A DNA stretch of 50,281 nucleotides from JAJTHJ01 sp046316025 (lineage in GTDB: Bacteria; Pseudomonadota; Gammaproteobacteria; Burkholderiales; Burkholderiaceae_F). The stretch spans positions 1-50,281 of the forward strand of contig JBKCXU010000077.1 of assembly GCA_046316025.1 (NCBI GenBank). Direction: 5' to 3'. The position numbers and the translations under genes are program-made. The notes under the pieces are model-generated. The model was not told where the DNA came from and searched no databases. It saw nothing but the letters and a program-made list of their open reading frames with translations. Position 1 is the stretch's first letter; each line of letters opens with the position of its first letter. Positions 42,133-50,230 of the stretch are shown here, one piece after another.

Positions 42133-43113
42133 TCACGCAATCCCCAGCGCCCGCGCGCGGGCGAGCGCCAGCGCGTGAACGTGGCGGATCGTCGGCACGT
42201 CGATCCCGGCGCGCTCGGCCAGTTCGATCACTGCGCCGACGATGGCAGCCAACTCCAGCGGCTTGCGCGCCTCCAGGTCTTGCAACATCGAAATCCTGGC
42301 CGCGCCCAACTGGCGCGCGAGGTCGATGCGCTGATCGGGCGTCATCGGCATCGGGTAACCGTAGTGGGCGGACACGGCCATGCCCTCGCGCATCGTCGTG
42401 CGGATCACGCCGAGCACGTCTTCGTCGGCGCAGATCTGGTTCATCAGGTAGCCGGTCAGCGCCGCCACCGGATTGAACGACAGGTTGCCGAGCAGCTTGA
42501 CCCAGACATCGAGCCGGATGCGCATCGATGCCTCCGCCTGGAAGCCCGCTGCGGTCAGCGCCGCGCACAGCGCGCGCAGCCGCGGCGACTGACTGCCGTC
42601 CGGCTCGCCGAGGATCAGCCGCCGGCCGCCGGTGTGATGCACCTCGCCCGCCGCGCGCGCCTCGGCGGCGATGTGCACCACGCAGCCGACGATGCGCGCG
42701 CAGTCCAGCGCAGCGAACATCGTGCCCTGCGGGTCGAGCGCCTGCACGCGCTGGCCGTCGAGCGGGCCGCCCTCTTTGTAGAAGTACCACCACGGCAGCC
42801 CGTTGATGGCCGGCAGCACGACGGTGTCGGAGCCGATCAGCGGTGCAATCCGCGGCAGCATCGGCGCAATCGCATGGGCCTTGAGCCCGATCACCACCAG
42901 GTCCTGCGCCGCGAAGTCCGCGGGGTCGTCGCTGGCCGGCAGCGGCAGTGTGGCCGAGCGGCCATCGACGTAATCGACAAAGCGCAGGCCGCCCGCGCGC
43001 AGCGCCGCCAAGTGTGCGCCGCGTGCGACGAGACTGACCTCGTGCCCGGCCTGTGCCAGCCGCGCGCCCAGCGTGGCACCGATGCCGCCGGCGCCGACGA
43101 TGGCGACCTTCAT
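42133..43113 (-). CDS. 2-dehydropantoate 2-reductase family protein (PanE/ApbA)
   Basis: 326 residues from the ATG at 43113. The Rossmann motif is G7-A-G-G-I-G12, followed by the family's KLLGNLSFNPVAAL and LTGYL near 220. The C-terminal domain is helical. It would reduce ketopantoate to pantoate with NADPH, completing the step missing from the panB-panC operon, or act on another 2-oxoacid; many paralogues of this family do the latter. It is coupled to the 225-residue VOC gene by a 4-base overlap, which hints at a catabolic rather than vitamin role. Confidence 0.87.
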   Translation of the reverse strand: MKVAIVGAGGIGATLGARLAQAGHEVSLVARGAHLAALRAGGLRFVDYVDGRSATLPLPASDDPADFAAQDLVVIGLKAHAIAPMLPRIAPLIGSDTVVLPAINGLPWWYFYKEGGPLDGQRVQALDPQGTMFAALDCARIVGCVVHIAAEARAAGEVHHTGGRRLILGEPDGSQSPRLRALCAALTAAGFQAEASMRIRLDVWVKLLGNLSFNPVAALTGYLMNQICADEDVLGVIRTTMREGMAVSAHYGYPMPMTPDQRIDLARQLGAARISMLQDLEARKPLELAAIVGAVIELAERAGIDVPTIRHVHALALARARALGIA

Positions 43114-43787
43114 CCGGCCGTGGCGGCGGCGCGCGTTGCGGCGGCGGCGCGCGTCGCGACTTCGGGACGATCGTTGACCTGCGGCTTGAGCACCTCCGGC
43201 CCACGGCCGGCGGCGCGCTCGGCTCGCCACTGCGCCTTGCGCGCGGACCACTCCGCCAGCCGCGCGTGCGCGTGGCGGCTTTCTTCGAGCATGCGCATCT
43301 CCGAGGCGATCTGCGCGGTGAGTTCAAGCCGGATACCGTTGGGGTCGAAGAAGTAGATCGACTTGAAGATGTGGTGGTCGGTCACGCCGATCACCTCGAC
43401 GCCGTGCTTTTCCAGCTCCGCCTTGATGCGCTCGAGGTGCTCCACCGTATCGACCCGCAGCGCCAGATGGTTGACCCATGCGGGCGTGTTGGGCGAAGGC
43501 TGCGCGGCCTCGTCGTCGCCGAGGTCGAAGAAGGCGACGCAGGAGCCGTCGCTCATCCGAAAAAAGATGTGCGTGTACGGGCAATGCTCGCCCGTGGAGG
43601 GCACGAAGTCGCTCTGGATGATGTGCCACAGCGGCAGGCCGAGGATGTCTTCGTAAAAGTTGCGCGTTTCTTCCGCGTCGCGGCAGCGGTAGGCGAAGTG
43701 ATGCAGGCCGTGGATCGGGATCGCGGCGGCCGCGCGGTGGGTCGTCACGCGCGGGTCGGATTCGCGGCCTTGGGTGTCTCTGGTCAT
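43110..43787 (-). CDS. VOC-family protein, extradiol-dioxygenase-like
   Basis: 225 residues. The VOC domain starts GLHHFAYRCRDAEETRNFYEDILGL (split) with the metal-type His, then WVNHLALRVDTVEHLERIKAELEKHGVEV (split) and YFFDPNGIRLELT with the ligand Glu, the pattern of type I extradiol dioxygenases and glyoxalases. A C-terminal basic, Ala-rich tail (residues 180-225) is extra. It may act in aromatic catabolism. Its stop overlaps the PanE-like start. The ATG at 43787 is the choice that begins M-T-R-D-T-Q. Confidence 0.85.
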   Translation of the reverse strand: MTRDTQGRESDPRVTTHRAAAAIPIHGLHHFAYRCRDAEETRNFYEDILGLPLWHIIQSDFVPSTGEHCPYTHIFFRMSDGSCVAFFDLGDDEAAQPSPNTPAWVNHLALRVDTVEHLERIKAELEKHGVEVIGVTDHHIFKSIYFFDPNGIRLELTAQIASEMRMLEESRHAHARLAEWSARKAQWRAERAAGRGPEVLKPQVNDRPEVATRAAAATRAAATAG

Positions 43788-43834
43788 GGGTCTGACTCCT
43801 TGCTGTTGGCAGCGGCATCGTCGTGGCGCGCCGC

Positions 43835-43914
43835 CCCCACCCCAGCCCTCCCCCGCTGCGCAGGGGAGGGGGTTGACTCCCTCCCCTGCGCAGCGGGGGA
43901 GGGCTGGGGTGGGG
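43835..43914. repeat. C-rich paired palindrome, copy 5 (perfect 36-base arms)
   Basis: Two arms of 36 bases (43835-43870 and 43879-43914) are perfectly complementary with an 8-base loop GGTTGACT. It lies between the VOC gene and the CysB-type regulator and could form a very stable hairpin. The perfect match suggests recent copying or conversion. Confidence 0.95.
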
Positions 43915-43941
43915 ACGTGAGCGCAGGCCACCGTGTAAAGT

Positions 43942-44871
43942 CTATTCGCGGAACACCGCCTCCAGCCGCGCCTTGTCCCACCCCGGCGCCAGCAGTTCGA
44001 TGAACGAGTAGACAAACCCGCGCAGATACGCTCCGCGCTTGACCGCCAGCCGCGCCGTCTGCACACCGAACAGATGCCGGCAAGGCAGCGCCAGCAGCCC
44101 ATCGCGCGCGGGGTCGGAGGCCACGCCGGCGATGATGCCGACACCCAGCCCGAGCGCCACGTAAGTCTTGATCACGTCGGCGTCGATCGCCTCCAGCACG
44201 ATCGACGGCTCGATCCCCGCCGCGGCAAACGCGGCGTCGATCTTGCTGCGTCCGGCAAAGTGCCCTTCGTAAGTCACCAACGGGTTACGCGCCAGGTCTT
44301 TCAACGTCAGCTTGCCCGGCTCGGTTGCAAATTTGCGCAGCGCATGCGCCGGCGGCACGATCGCCACGTGATGCCACTCGTAAACGGGGATCGACGCCAG
44401 CCCCGGCGCATCGGCCAGCGACTCGGTGGCAAAGCCGATGTCGGCCTGGCCGCTCGCCAGCATCTGCGCGATCTGCGGCGGGTCGCTTTGCAGGAGCTTT
44501 AACCGCACCTGCGGGTACTTCTCCGCGAAGCGCTGCACGACCTGCGGCAGCACGTAGCGCGCCTGCGTGTGCGTGGTCGCCACCCGCAGCGTGCCCGACG
44601 GCGCGCCGGCGTAGTCGCGCGCGAGCTTTTTCAGGTTGTCGAGTTCCTGCATCACCCGCTCGGCCGCCAGCAGCACCTGCTGGCCGGGCGGCGTCACGCC
44701 CAAAATGCGCTTGCCCTGGCGTGCGAGGATCGGCACGCCCAGTTCGCGCTCCAGTTCGATCAGCGCCTTGGAAATGCCCGGCTGCGAGGTGTGCAGCACG
44801 CGCGCCGCCGCGGTCAGGCTGAATCGGCTGCGCGCGACCTCGCGCAGGAAGCGGAACTGTTGCAGATTCAT
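43942..44871 (-). CDS. LysR-type transcriptional regulator, CysB/Cbl subfamily
   Basis: 309 residues, slightly shorter than E. coli CysB (324). N-terminal HTH MNLQQFRFLREVARSRFSLTAAA, HTSQPGISKALIELERELG (split) is the CysB form, and the effector domain continues TTHTQARYVLPQVVQRFAEKYP, GQADIGFATE, YEGHFAGRSKIDAAF and LGLGVGIIAG. CysB-type proteins activate cysteine and sulfur-source genes in response to N-acetylserine or sulfate. It diverges from the ribonucleotide reductase gene across 284 bases; no sulfur genes are in the window. Confidence 0.95.
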   Translation of the reverse strand: MNLQQFRFLREVARSRFSLTAAARVLHTSQPGISKALIELERELGVPILARQGKRILGVTPPGQQVLLAAERVMQELDNLKKLARDYAGAPSGTLRVATTHTQARYVLPQVVQRFAEKYPQVRLKLLQSDPPQIAQMLASGQADIGFATESLADAPGLASIPVYEWHHVAIVPPAHALRKFATEPGKLTLKDLARNPLVTYEGHFAGRSKIDAAFAAAGIEPSIVLEAIDADVIKTYVALGLGVGIIAGVASDPARDGLLALPCRHLFGVQTARLAVKRGAYLRGFVYSFIELLAPGWDKARLEAVFRE

Positions 44872-44946
44872 CGCAGCGGGGACACTCGGCGGGGCAGCGC
44901 CTGGCGCGCGAGCGGGCGCTCACGCCGGCGGAAGCAGCGGCTCCAC

Positions 44947-44962
44947 GGGCAGTATATCGGTG
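44947..44962. promoter_or_regulatory. Possible NrdR box 1 upstream of nrdJ
   Basis: GGGCAGTATATCGGTG matches the core CwAtATaTwG of the NrdR box at 8 of 10 positions. Its centre is 56 bases from box 2, more than the usual spacing of about 30 bases, so it is the weaker of the pair. Confidence 0.3.
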
Positions 44963-45002
44963 CCGCAAGCAGAGGGGCTTGCCGGCGCAAACCCGTCCGC
45001 AC

Positions 45003-45018
45003 ACACAATATCTAGATG
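45003..45018. promoter_or_regulatory. Possible NrdR box 2 upstream of nrdJ
   Basis: ACACAATATCTAGATG matches the NrdR consensus acaCwAtATaTwGtgt at 12 of 16 positions and the core at 9 of 10. NrdR boxes repress ribonucleotide reductase genes when dNTPs are high. It stands 138 bases before the nrdJ start. Confidence 0.5.
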
Positions 45019-45155
45019 GGCAGCGCCGCCGTTGCACTTCATATGGTGGCATCCCGCTTGCGGGACTTGGCCGCCTGCCGCCCGCGGTTCAAAATGCGAG
45101 TTTGTGCTCGGCGCTTCACGTGCCGCCGCCCGAACGATAACGAGAGGAGGTCCCC

Positions 45156-48017
45156 ATGAAACTCGACAACGCCCAAACCCTGCTCGACGAGCAGCCGATC
45201 TCGGTGGACGTACTGCTGGAGAAGTACGCCAAGGGCGAGGAAAACACGATCGACGATGTGCGCCGCCGCGTGGCGAGCGGCCTGGCCGCGGTGGAAAAGC
45301 CAGCGCTGCGCGCGGAATGGGAAGCGCGCTTCCATCAGGCGATGGTCGATGGCTTCATCCCCGGCGGGCGGGTGAACTCTGCCGCCGGAACCGGCATTGC
45401 CGCCACGCTGATTAACTGCTTTGTGCAGCCGGTGGGCGATGCGATCACGCAGACCCGCAACGGCGTGCCCTCGATCTACGGCGCGCTGGCGCAGGCGGCG
45501 GAGACGATGCGTCGCGGCGGCGGAGTGGGCTACGACTTCTCGGCGATCCGCCCCAAGGGCGCGATGGTGCATGGCACGCACTCGCGCGCCAGCGGGCCGA
45601 TGTCGTACATGCGCGTCTTCGACAAAAGCTGCGAGACGCTGGAGTCCGCCGGCGCGCGCCGCGGCGCGCAGATGGGGATGATCCGCTGCGATCACCCGGA
45701 CGTGGAAGAGTTCATCCACGCCAAGCGCGACGGGTCGCTCACCAACTTCAACATGAGTGTCGCGGTGACCGATGCCTTCATGCAGGCGGTGGAACGCGAC
45801 GAGGAGATCGAACTCACCCACGTGGCCGAGCCTTTCGACAAGGCCAGCGCCTACCAGCGGCCCGACGGGACCTGGGTCTACCGCAAGCTGCGCGCGCGCG
45901 ATCTGTTCGACCAGATCATGCGCTCGACCTACAACCACGCCGAGCCGGGCGTGATATTCGTCGACCGCGTCAACCAGGACAACAACCTCGGCTACTGCGA
46001 GACCATCGCCGCGACCAACCCCTGTGGCGAACAACCGCTTCCGCCCTACGGCTGCTGCTGCCTGGGTTCGATCAACCTGACGCGCTTTGTCATCGACCCC
46101 TTTGGCAGCCAGCCGACCTTCGACTTCGCCAAGTTTGCGCAGGTGGTCAAGGTGTCGATCCGCGCGCTGGACAACGTGCTGGAAGCCACGCTGTGGCCGC
46201 TGCAGGAGCAACAGCAAGAGGCCGCGGCCAAGCGGCGCGTGGGGCTGGGCTTCACCGGGCTGGGCAACACGCTGACGATGCTCAACCTGCGCTACGACAG
46301 CGACGCCGCCCGCGTAATGGCCGGCGACATCTCGCGCGCGATGCGCGATGCCTCCTACGAATCGTCGCTGGAACTCGCGCAAGAGAAAGGCAAGTTCCCG
46401 CTCTTTGACGCCGACAAGTACCTGGCCGAGCCGCACTGCGCGGCGCGCCTACCGGATGCGCTGAAAACCAGAATCCGCAAGCACGGCATCCGCAACTCGC
46501 ATCTGCTGTCGATCGCGCCCACCGGCACGATCTCGCTCGCCTTTGCCGGCAACGCCTCGGGCGGCATCGAGCCGACCTTCTCCTGGACCTATGTGCGCAA
46601 AAAGCGCATGCCGGACGGCAGCAAGCAGGAGTACGCGGTCGAGGACTATGCCTACCGGCTGTTCAAGCTGATGGGCGGCGACACCGACCGGCTACCCGCC
46701 GCCTTCGTGCACGCGCTGGAGATGTCCGCCACCGATCACATGAAGATGATCGCCGCGGTGCAGCCGTACATCGACGCCGCGGTCAGCAAGACCGTCAACG
46801 TGCCGGAGGACTATCCGTTCGACGACTTCCGCAACCTGTACTTCCAGGCCTGGAAGGCAGGGTTAAAGGGCATCACCACCTACCGGCCCAACGCCGTGAT
46901 CGGCTCGGTGCTGGAGGTCAAGAAAGACGCGCCCGAAGCGCAAGCCACCCCGCAGGACCTGAAGGACGACCCCGACCGCCGCGTGCGCCTGCAGACCACG
47001 CCGCAGCCGGCGCTGGCGAGCCTTAAGTGGCCGGGCCGGCCCGAGCTCGCGCAGGGCAACATGGCCTGGACCTACATGGTGGAGATTCCCGAGCGCAAGG
47101 AGAGCTTTGCCATCTTCATCGGCCAGGTGGAAAACGGCCGCGGCCCGCAGCCCTTTGAGGTCTGGGTCAACGGCTCAGAGCAGCCGCGCGGGCTGGGCGC
47201 CATTGCCAAGGCGCTGTCAATGGACATGCGGTCGGAAGACCGCGCCTGGCTCAAGATGAAGCTGGACGCGCTGGCCAAGGCGCGCGACGAGCAGGGCTTC
47301 TTTCTCAACATGCCGCCCAACGGTGATGCGCTGTGGCAAAACGGCGTGGTCGCCGCCTTTGCCAACATCGTGCGCTGGCGCTGCGACACCCTGGGCAGCT
47401 TTACCGACATTGGCAGCCACCCGACGCCGGTGCTGGATGCGCTTTTCTCCAAAAAGGAACCCAAGGCCGGGCCGCTGGGCACGATGAGCTGGACGGTGGA
47501 CGTGGAAAACCCCGGCACCGGCGACGACTTTGTGCTGGGCGTGAAGGAACTGCACCTGCCCGACGGCAGCCGCCGGCCGTATTCGATCTGGCTGGCGGGC
47601 GAGTACCCGCGCGTGCTGGACGGCCTGTGCAAGCTGATCTCGCTCGACATGCGCGTGGTCGATGCCAACTGGATCGGCCTGAAGCTCAAGAAGCTGCTCA
47701 ACTTTGGCGAGCAGAACGGCGAGTTCTGGGCGCCGGTCCCCGGCGAAGACCGCTCCGCGATGTACCCGAGCACTGTCGCCTACATCGCCACGCTGCTGCT
47801 GCATCGCTACAAGGTGCTGGGCCTGCTGGACGACGAAGGCCGCGCACTGCAAGCCGCCGGCATTCTGGCGGTGCCCGACATGGCGCAGGAGCACATCAGC
47901 CACGAGACCTCGCCCGTCAAGGGCAAGGTCTGCCCGAGCTGCCACGCGGCGGCGATGATCAAACGGGACGGGTGCGAGTTTTGTACGGCTTGTGGGTATA
48001 CGGGGGCGTGTGGGTGA
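45156..48017 (+). CDS. nrdJ: Adenosylcobalamin-dependent (class II) ribonucleotide reductase
   Basis: 953 residues, fitting the large class II enzymes. A first redox Cys is in LINCFVQPVGD (about residue 87), the finger loop is N288-P-C290-G-E292-Q with the thiyl-radical Cys and its Asn/Glu partners, RRGGGVGYDFSAIRPKG is near 126-142, and APTGTISLAF near 452. The region 640-880 holds two repeated TSCPD-type segments (about 645-720 and 785-870). The C-terminus has a zinc-finger-like C-P-S-C ... C-T-A-C-G-Y-T-G-A-C-G, with the redox tail. It reduces ribonucleotides without oxygen, using B12. AGGAGG precedes the ATG at 45156 with good spacing. Confidence 0.97.
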   Translation: MKLDNAQTLLDEQPISVDVLLEKYAKGEENTIDDVRRRVASGLAAVEKPALRAEWEARFHQAMVDGFIPGGRVNSAAGTGIAATLINCFVQPVGDAITQTRNGVPSIYGALAQAAETMRRGGGVGYDFSAIRPKGAMVHGTHSRASGPMSYMRVFDKSCETLESAGARRGAQMGMIRCDHPDVEEFIHAKRDGSLTNFNMSVAVTDAFMQAVERDEEIELTHVAEPFDKASAYQRPDGTWVYRKLRARDLFDQIMRSTYNHAEPGVIFVDRVNQDNNLGYCETIAATNPCGEQPLPPYGCCCLGSINLTRFVIDPFGSQPTFDFAKFAQVVKVSIRALDNVLEATLWPLQEQQQEAAAKRRVGLGFTGLGNTLTMLNLRYDSDAARVMAGDISRAMRDASYESSLELAQEKGKFPLFDADKYLAEPHCAARLPDALKTRIRKHGIRNSHLLSIAPTGTISLAFAGNASGGIEPTFSWTYVRKKRMPDGSKQEYAVEDYAYRLFKLMGGDTDRLPAAFVHALEMSATDHMKMIAAVQPYIDAAVSKTVNVPEDYPFDDFRNLYFQAWKAGLKGITTYRPNAVIGSVLEVKKDAPEAQATPQDLKDDPDRRVRLQTTPQPALASLKWPGRPELAQGNMAWTYMVEIPERKESFAIFIGQVENGRGPQPFEVWVNGSEQPRGLGAIAKALSMDMRSEDRAWLKMKLDALAKARDEQGFFLNMPPNGDALWQNGVVAAFANIVRWRCDTLGSFTDIGSHPTPVLDALFSKKEPKAGPLGTMSWTVDVENPGTGDDFVLGVKELHLPDGSRRPYSIWLAGEYPRVLDGLCKLISLDMRVVDANWIGLKLKKLLNFGEQNGEFWAPVPGEDRSAMYPSTVAYIATLLLHRYKVLGLLDDEGRALQAAGILAVPDMAQEHISHETSPVKGKVCPSCHAAAMIKRDGCEFCTACGYTGACG

Positions 48018-48031
48018 GGCGCGCCGGCCGA

Positions 48032-48088
48032 AACAATTCGAGCCCGACCCCTATAGTTACTTTAGGGATCAGGCTAGATTTAATTTTC
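48032..48088. repeat. Inverted pair of a short repeat motif (copies A and F)
   Basis: Copy A (minus strand, 48032-48056) and copy F (plus strand, 48064-48088) read AGGGGTCGGGCTCGAATT and AGGGATCAGGCTAGATTT; together they form an imperfect inverted repeat with a short spacer. Further copies at about 48188-48204 (minus), 48769-48796 (plus), 50049-50074 (plus) and 50137-50150 (minus) share the core CAGGCTCGAATT with substitutions. Confidence 0.65.
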
Positions 48089-48187
48089 GTCCAAAGCGGC
48101 CAGCGGCTCAGGCCAAGGTCGAGTTGTATTCTAAAGCAGTTACGTTTCAAAAGAAGCTTAAAAGGCAGGATTGATTTCTTATATTAA

Positions 48188-48204
48188 AAATAGAGCCTGA
48201 CCAT
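48188..48204 (-). repeat. Short repeat motif, copy D
   Basis: On the minus strand ATGGTCAGGCTCTATT, a diverged copy of the motif in the accessory tail. It stands 22 bases before the start of the cassette-like gene. Confidence 0.5.
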
Positions 48205-48226
48205 TTTTTATGCTGAGACTTCTCGT

Positions 48227-48694
48227 ATGAAACGTCCTGTTCCCGACTGGCTCCCACAACTTATGTGGTTTATGGCGGGCATCTTTGCAACCGGTGCTGT
48301 CTGGTATTTTTTGAGTAACAAAGATTATGTGGGCACAGCACTCTCTATTGTCGGGGCTGTATGCATGACAATAGCTGCAATCACACTCCACAAGATTAAC
48401 GACCGAAGTGCTCGCTTTCTTGAAATACGCGAACGCTTGGCAGAGTTTGTCTCTGTAGCCACGTCGCTAGTGAATCGCCAGAAAGAGAATCCATTGCCAG
48501 TGCAGGAGCACAACGAGTGGGTCGCGAAGGTCGAAGCGTTTCTAGGTAACACCCTGGATCAGTCTTACGTCGTCCGCTTTAACAGTTTCAGCGGCATGAT
48601 CTTCTTCTCAGGTGGGGTCGGCGCCGATTTCAGGAACTCCATTGACGGTCGTATTCGCCGTCTGAACGAGTTTATTCAGGAGTTTCGAGAGTAG
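48227..48694 (+). CDS. Small membrane protein of unknown function, integron-cassette-like
   Basis: 155 residues. Two hydrophobic segments lie near the N-terminus (about 9-28 and 37-54), followed by a soluble, charged domain (residues 60-155) with RFLEIRERLAEFV and a C-terminal helix RIRRLNEFIQEF. I do not recognise a family. Base composition is clearly lower in G+C than the core genes, and no good ribosome site precedes the ATG (48227). Its TAG is followed within two bases by an attC-like sequence, the normal plan of an integron gene cassette. Confidence 0.75.
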   Translation: MKRPVPDWLPQLMWFMAGIFATGAVWYFLSNKDYVGTALSIVGAVCMTIAAITLHKINDRSARFLEIRERLAEFVSVATSLVNRQKENPLPVQEHNEWVAKVEAFLGNTLDQSYVVRFNSFSGMIFFSGGVGADFRNSIDGRIRRLNEFIQEFRE

Positions 48695-48696
48695 CG

Positions 48697-48780
48697 CCTA
48701 ACCCGTCGTTCGAGAGGGACGGCCGTCAAGCGGCGCTTGCCGATACTCACCGCCACTCAACTCAGAATAAACGGGCCAGG
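48697..48780. other. Degenerate attC-like site after the small membrane-protein gene
   Basis: The left part reads GCCTAAC then GTCGTTCGAGAGGGAC, as in the left half of many integron attC sites. The right part has CACTCAACTCAG but lacks a good GTTAGGC; AACGGGC stands in its place. The two halves are only partly complementary. It looks like a decayed attC, and no integrase or second site is present in the window. Confidence 0.45.
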
Positions 48781-48796
48781 CTCGAATTAGTTTTTT
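48769..48796 (+). repeat. Short repeat motif, copy B
   Basis: AACGGGCCAGGCTCGAATTA followed by a T-run, just before the porin gene. Copy C after the porin has the same orientation, so the two bracket that gene as imperfect direct repeats. Confidence 0.6.
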
Positions 48797-48848
48797 GTCC
48801 AGCACCGTGTGATCCGAAATCGACTTACGTTTCGCTACTACTATCGAC

Positions 48849-50036
48849 ATGGATAAGCGTCTCTCTGCACGTTGCTTGCCCCTCCTGCTGGCTTGCTGGG
48901 CCCCGACGGCACCAGCCCAGGGCCCTGAGAAGACCGACTTCGACTATGACGTGCCGGTCGCCGACGCCCCGATCGAATCCAAGGTCTTCGGGCCCAGGCT
49001 GACATTCATCGGCCCCAGCGGCGCGGTCACGAATTTCTACGGGCAGTTCAACTTGGCCTACCAGAGCTTCAACGACGGACAGCAGACCACAAGCAATCTC
49101 GTCGATAACGGAAACTGGAACTCCCGTCTCGGCTTCACGTTTACCCAGCCGCTCGGCGAGAACACCCTGCGCGCGCGCTTCGAGTCCGGGCTGACGCTGC
49201 GCAACAGTTCGCTGGTGTCGCAGACCGAAACGCCGGATTGGGGCGAGTGGCGGCGCACCTTGCTGCGCTGGTTCGAGGTAGCGCTCGATTCCAAGTACGG
49301 CACGGTCTCGCTCGGCCAGGGGGCCACGGCCGCAAACGGCACGACTGGGCTCGACGACAGTTTCACGTTCCTTGCAGGCGCGACGGATGCGACCGACGGC
49401 TTCAGCTCGTTCCGGTTCCGCAATGACGCCGGAGAGTTGGCCACGGTTTCCATCGGCCAGGTTAACAGCGCCCTTGACGCTCTGCGCCGGTTCCGCGTCC
49501 GCTACGACACGCCCGTGTCCGGGGGGGTGATGTTGTCGGCGTCCTACGGGAAGAACGTGCTCGTCCCGGCCGACAAGAACGATTACTACGACGCGGCGCT
49601 CCGTTGGACGGGCGATCTAGGCGAGATCGCCGTGCGCAGCGCGATCGGCTATCAGTGGATCGACAACCCGGATGGCGACCTGACGGAACGGCTCGCTGGT
49701 TCGGTAAGCCTTCTGCACAAGCCGACGGGCTTGAACCTCGCCCTTTCCGCGGGTGACGAGATTGACGGGCCGAACTACTACTGGGCGCGGGCGGGCTGGC
49801 GGATCGACGGCCTGGCGGTGGGCACCACGTCGTTGTCGATCGACTACTACAACGGTAGCGACTTCCTCTCCAAGGGGGCAAAGACCGAAAACTACGGTTT
49901 CTATGCCGTGCAGGACCTCGACGACTTGTCGCTCAACCTCTACGTCGGTTGGCGTCGGTTCAAGTACAGCGACCAGCTGGGCCATACCTACAAGGACGCC
50001 GATGGAATCCTGGTCGGTGTGCGCTGGTACTTCTGA
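48849..50036 (+). CDS. Outer-membrane porin-like protein
   Basis: 395 residues. A signal peptide (RCLPLLLACWAPTAPAQG, cleaved near 24) is followed by alternating beta-strand sequence rich in aromatic and polar residues, such as VTNFYGQFNLAYQSF, YGTVSLGQGATA and SLNLYVGWRRFKY. It ends in the outer-membrane signature with a terminal aromatic (VGVRWYF). It fits a trimeric general porin of the Gram-negative type-4 family. Its G+C is slightly below the core. It lies between two copies of the short repeat motif and 195 bases before an IS110-type transposase start. Confidence 0.85.
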   Translation: MDKRLSARCLPLLLACWAPTAPAQGPEKTDFDYDVPVADAPIESKVFGPRLTFIGPSGAVTNFYGQFNLAYQSFNDGQQTTSNLVDNGNWNSRLGFTFTQPLGENTLRARFESGLTLRNSSLVSQTETPDWGEWRRTLLRWFEVALDSKYGTVSLGQGATAANGTTGLDDSFTFLAGATDATDGFSSFRFRNDAGELATVSIGQVNSALDALRRFRVRYDTPVSGGVMLSASYGKNVLVPADKNDYYDAALRWTGDLGEIAVRSAIGYQWIDNPDGDLTERLAGSVSLLHKPTGLNLALSAGDEIDGPNYYWARAGWRIDGLAVGTTSLSIDYYNGSDFLSKGAKTENYGFYAVQDLDDLSLNLYVGWRRFKYSDQLGHTYKDADGILVGVRWYF

Positions 50037-50048
50037 CGGTCGGGAGTT

Positions 50049-50074
50049 AAAGGGGCCCGGGTCGAATTGCTTTT
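50049..50074 (+). repeat. Short repeat motif, copy C
   Basis: AAAGGGGCCCGGGTCGAATT followed by GCTTTT, 12 bases after the porin stop. It is in the same orientation as copy B. Confidence 0.6.
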
Positions 50075-50100
50075 CCTAAACGTCTATGTTCGTAAAAAGA

Positions 50101-50159
50101 GCTAGATGACGGAATCGCTCACTTTTCTATAAATAAATTGAGCCTGAGAATCATCTAGC
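50101..50159. repeat. Inverted repeat before the IS110-type transposase
   Basis: GCTAGATGA (50101-50109) and TCATCTAGC (50151-50159) are perfectly complementary over 9 bases with a 41-base spacer that holds another diverged copy of the short motif (about 50137-50150, minus strand). It may belong to the end of the insertion sequence or to its target. Confidence 0.6.
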
Positions 50160-50230
50160 CGGCTCTCCGACCGGGCGTATGTTCGTTGTGTGCGAAGTGC
50201 AACGGGCAGAGGCCCCGAAGGAGAGCGGCG

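Noticed and set aside
44872..45155. Cobalamin riboswitch in front of the B12-dependent ribonucleotide reductase
   Set aside because: The leader holds a small CCCGC-TTG-CGGG hairpin, but I see no B12-box sequence or the usual multi-stem layout.
47992..48174. 60-codon frame at the end of nrdJ
   Set aside because: It starts inside nrdJ in another frame, has no ribosome site and spans the repeat motif pair.
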